Assembly (NCBI GenBank): GCA_045542755.1
Contig: JAZQLP010000116.1
Coordinates: forward strand, 1-6,023
Direction of reading: 5' to 3'
DNA from: JAZQLP01 sp045542755
GTDB lineage: Bacteria > Bacillota > Clostridia > Oscillospirales > UBA644
Length of the DNA stretch: 6,023 bases
Position 1 is the first letter of the stretch; every line of letters begins with the position of its first letter. Position numbers and translations under genes: made by a program. The notes beneath the pieces are model-generated. The model was given only the letters and a program-made list of their open reading frames with translations, was not told the DNA's origin and made no database searches. Of this stretch, positions 5,952-6,023 are shown one piece after another.

Positions 5952-5963
5952 CCCCGAAAGGGG
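5952..5963. repeat. Short CCCC-GAAA-GGGG hairpin
   Basis: A 4-bp perfect GC stem is closed by GAAA, a stable GNRA-type loop if transcribed on the plus strand. It directly follows the fifth octamer. It has no T-tract immediately next to it on either strand, so it is not called a terminator. Confidence 0.45.
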
Positions 5964-6023
5964 AGAAGAGGTCTTGTTTTTATCTTTATCCGCCTGTGCA
6001 GAGTGGTTTTATTGTGCAAAATA

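Larger units (their letters stand above)
5622..6023. other. Non-coding region upstream of the replication operon
   Basis: About 400 bases without a supportable gene. From left to right they hold the AT-rich leader and promoter of the minus-strand operon (to about 5721), an AT-rich stretch to about 5760, a GC-rich foldable element (5778-5863), an AT-rich octamer array (5873-5950) and a small GC hairpin (5952-5963). In the last 60 bases (5964-6023) I see nothing identifiable: no tRNA, no Shine-Dalgarno with a start, no clear promoter. The sharp alternation of GC-rich and AT-rich blocks is unlike the coding sequence on the left. Confidence 0.7.

Noticed and set aside
5996..6022. Two TGTGCA copies near the right edge, one in a near DnaA-box context (TGTGCAAAA)
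   Set aside because: There are only two copies with weak matches, cut off by the window edge. They cannot support an origin call even with replication genes nearby.

Overview
This window looks like a piece of a chromosome from an anaerobic member of the Clostridia (Bacillota), probably an uncultured gut lineage. The evidence is a formate--tetrahydrofolate ligase gene next to a DnaD-domain protein plus DnaI-type helicase loader, a Firmicutes-specific replication pair, together with strong GGAGG-type ribosome binding sites and a near-consensus housekeeping promoter. No phage, plasmid or transposase gene is visible. The coding part is ordinary core and metabolic sequence. I do not see a new multi-gene system.

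Layout. Positions 1-2470 read left to right: the 3' nine-tenths of fhs (its first roughly 45-50 codons lie off the left edge), then, one base after its stop codon, an AEC-family membrane transporter. A 12-bp perfect hairpin with T-rich flanks on both sides (2471-2503) separates this pair from a convergent four-gene run on the minus strand. In transcription order that run is a DnaD-domain protein with two DnaD repeats (5620 to 4685), a DnaI/DnaC-type AAA+ helicase loader (start best placed at 4692), a small coiled-coil/single-membrane-segment protein of unknown function (3696 to 3352), and a TIM-barrel sugar phosphate isomerase/epimerase-like protein (3331 to 2516). Gaps are -8, 33 and 20 bases and every internal gene has its own Shine-Dalgarno, so this is very probably one operon. 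It would be driven from an extended -10 promoter at 5693-5721 and ended by the shared hairpin.

The right-hand 400 bases (5622-6023) hold no convincing gene. They contain the operon promoter and about 65 bases of leader. They also contain a very GC-rich element of about 86 bases that can fold as an 11-bp closing stem around three hairpins (5778-5863), followed by an AT-rich array of five AAATTACA octamers in two identical pairs plus one single copy (5873-5950), and a small CCCC-GAAA-GGGG hairpin. This stretch is the least explained sequence in the window and the best candidate for a dispersed repeat or a structured element.

How the genes work together: fhs makes 10-formyltetrahydrofolate from formate, and the coupled transporter may move a small organic anion. 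The DnaD-like protein and the DnaI-like ATPase should act together to load the replicative helicase, matching the dnaB-dnaI gene order of Bacillus subtilis. Why a membrane protein and a sugar isomerase trail them is not clear from the sequence.
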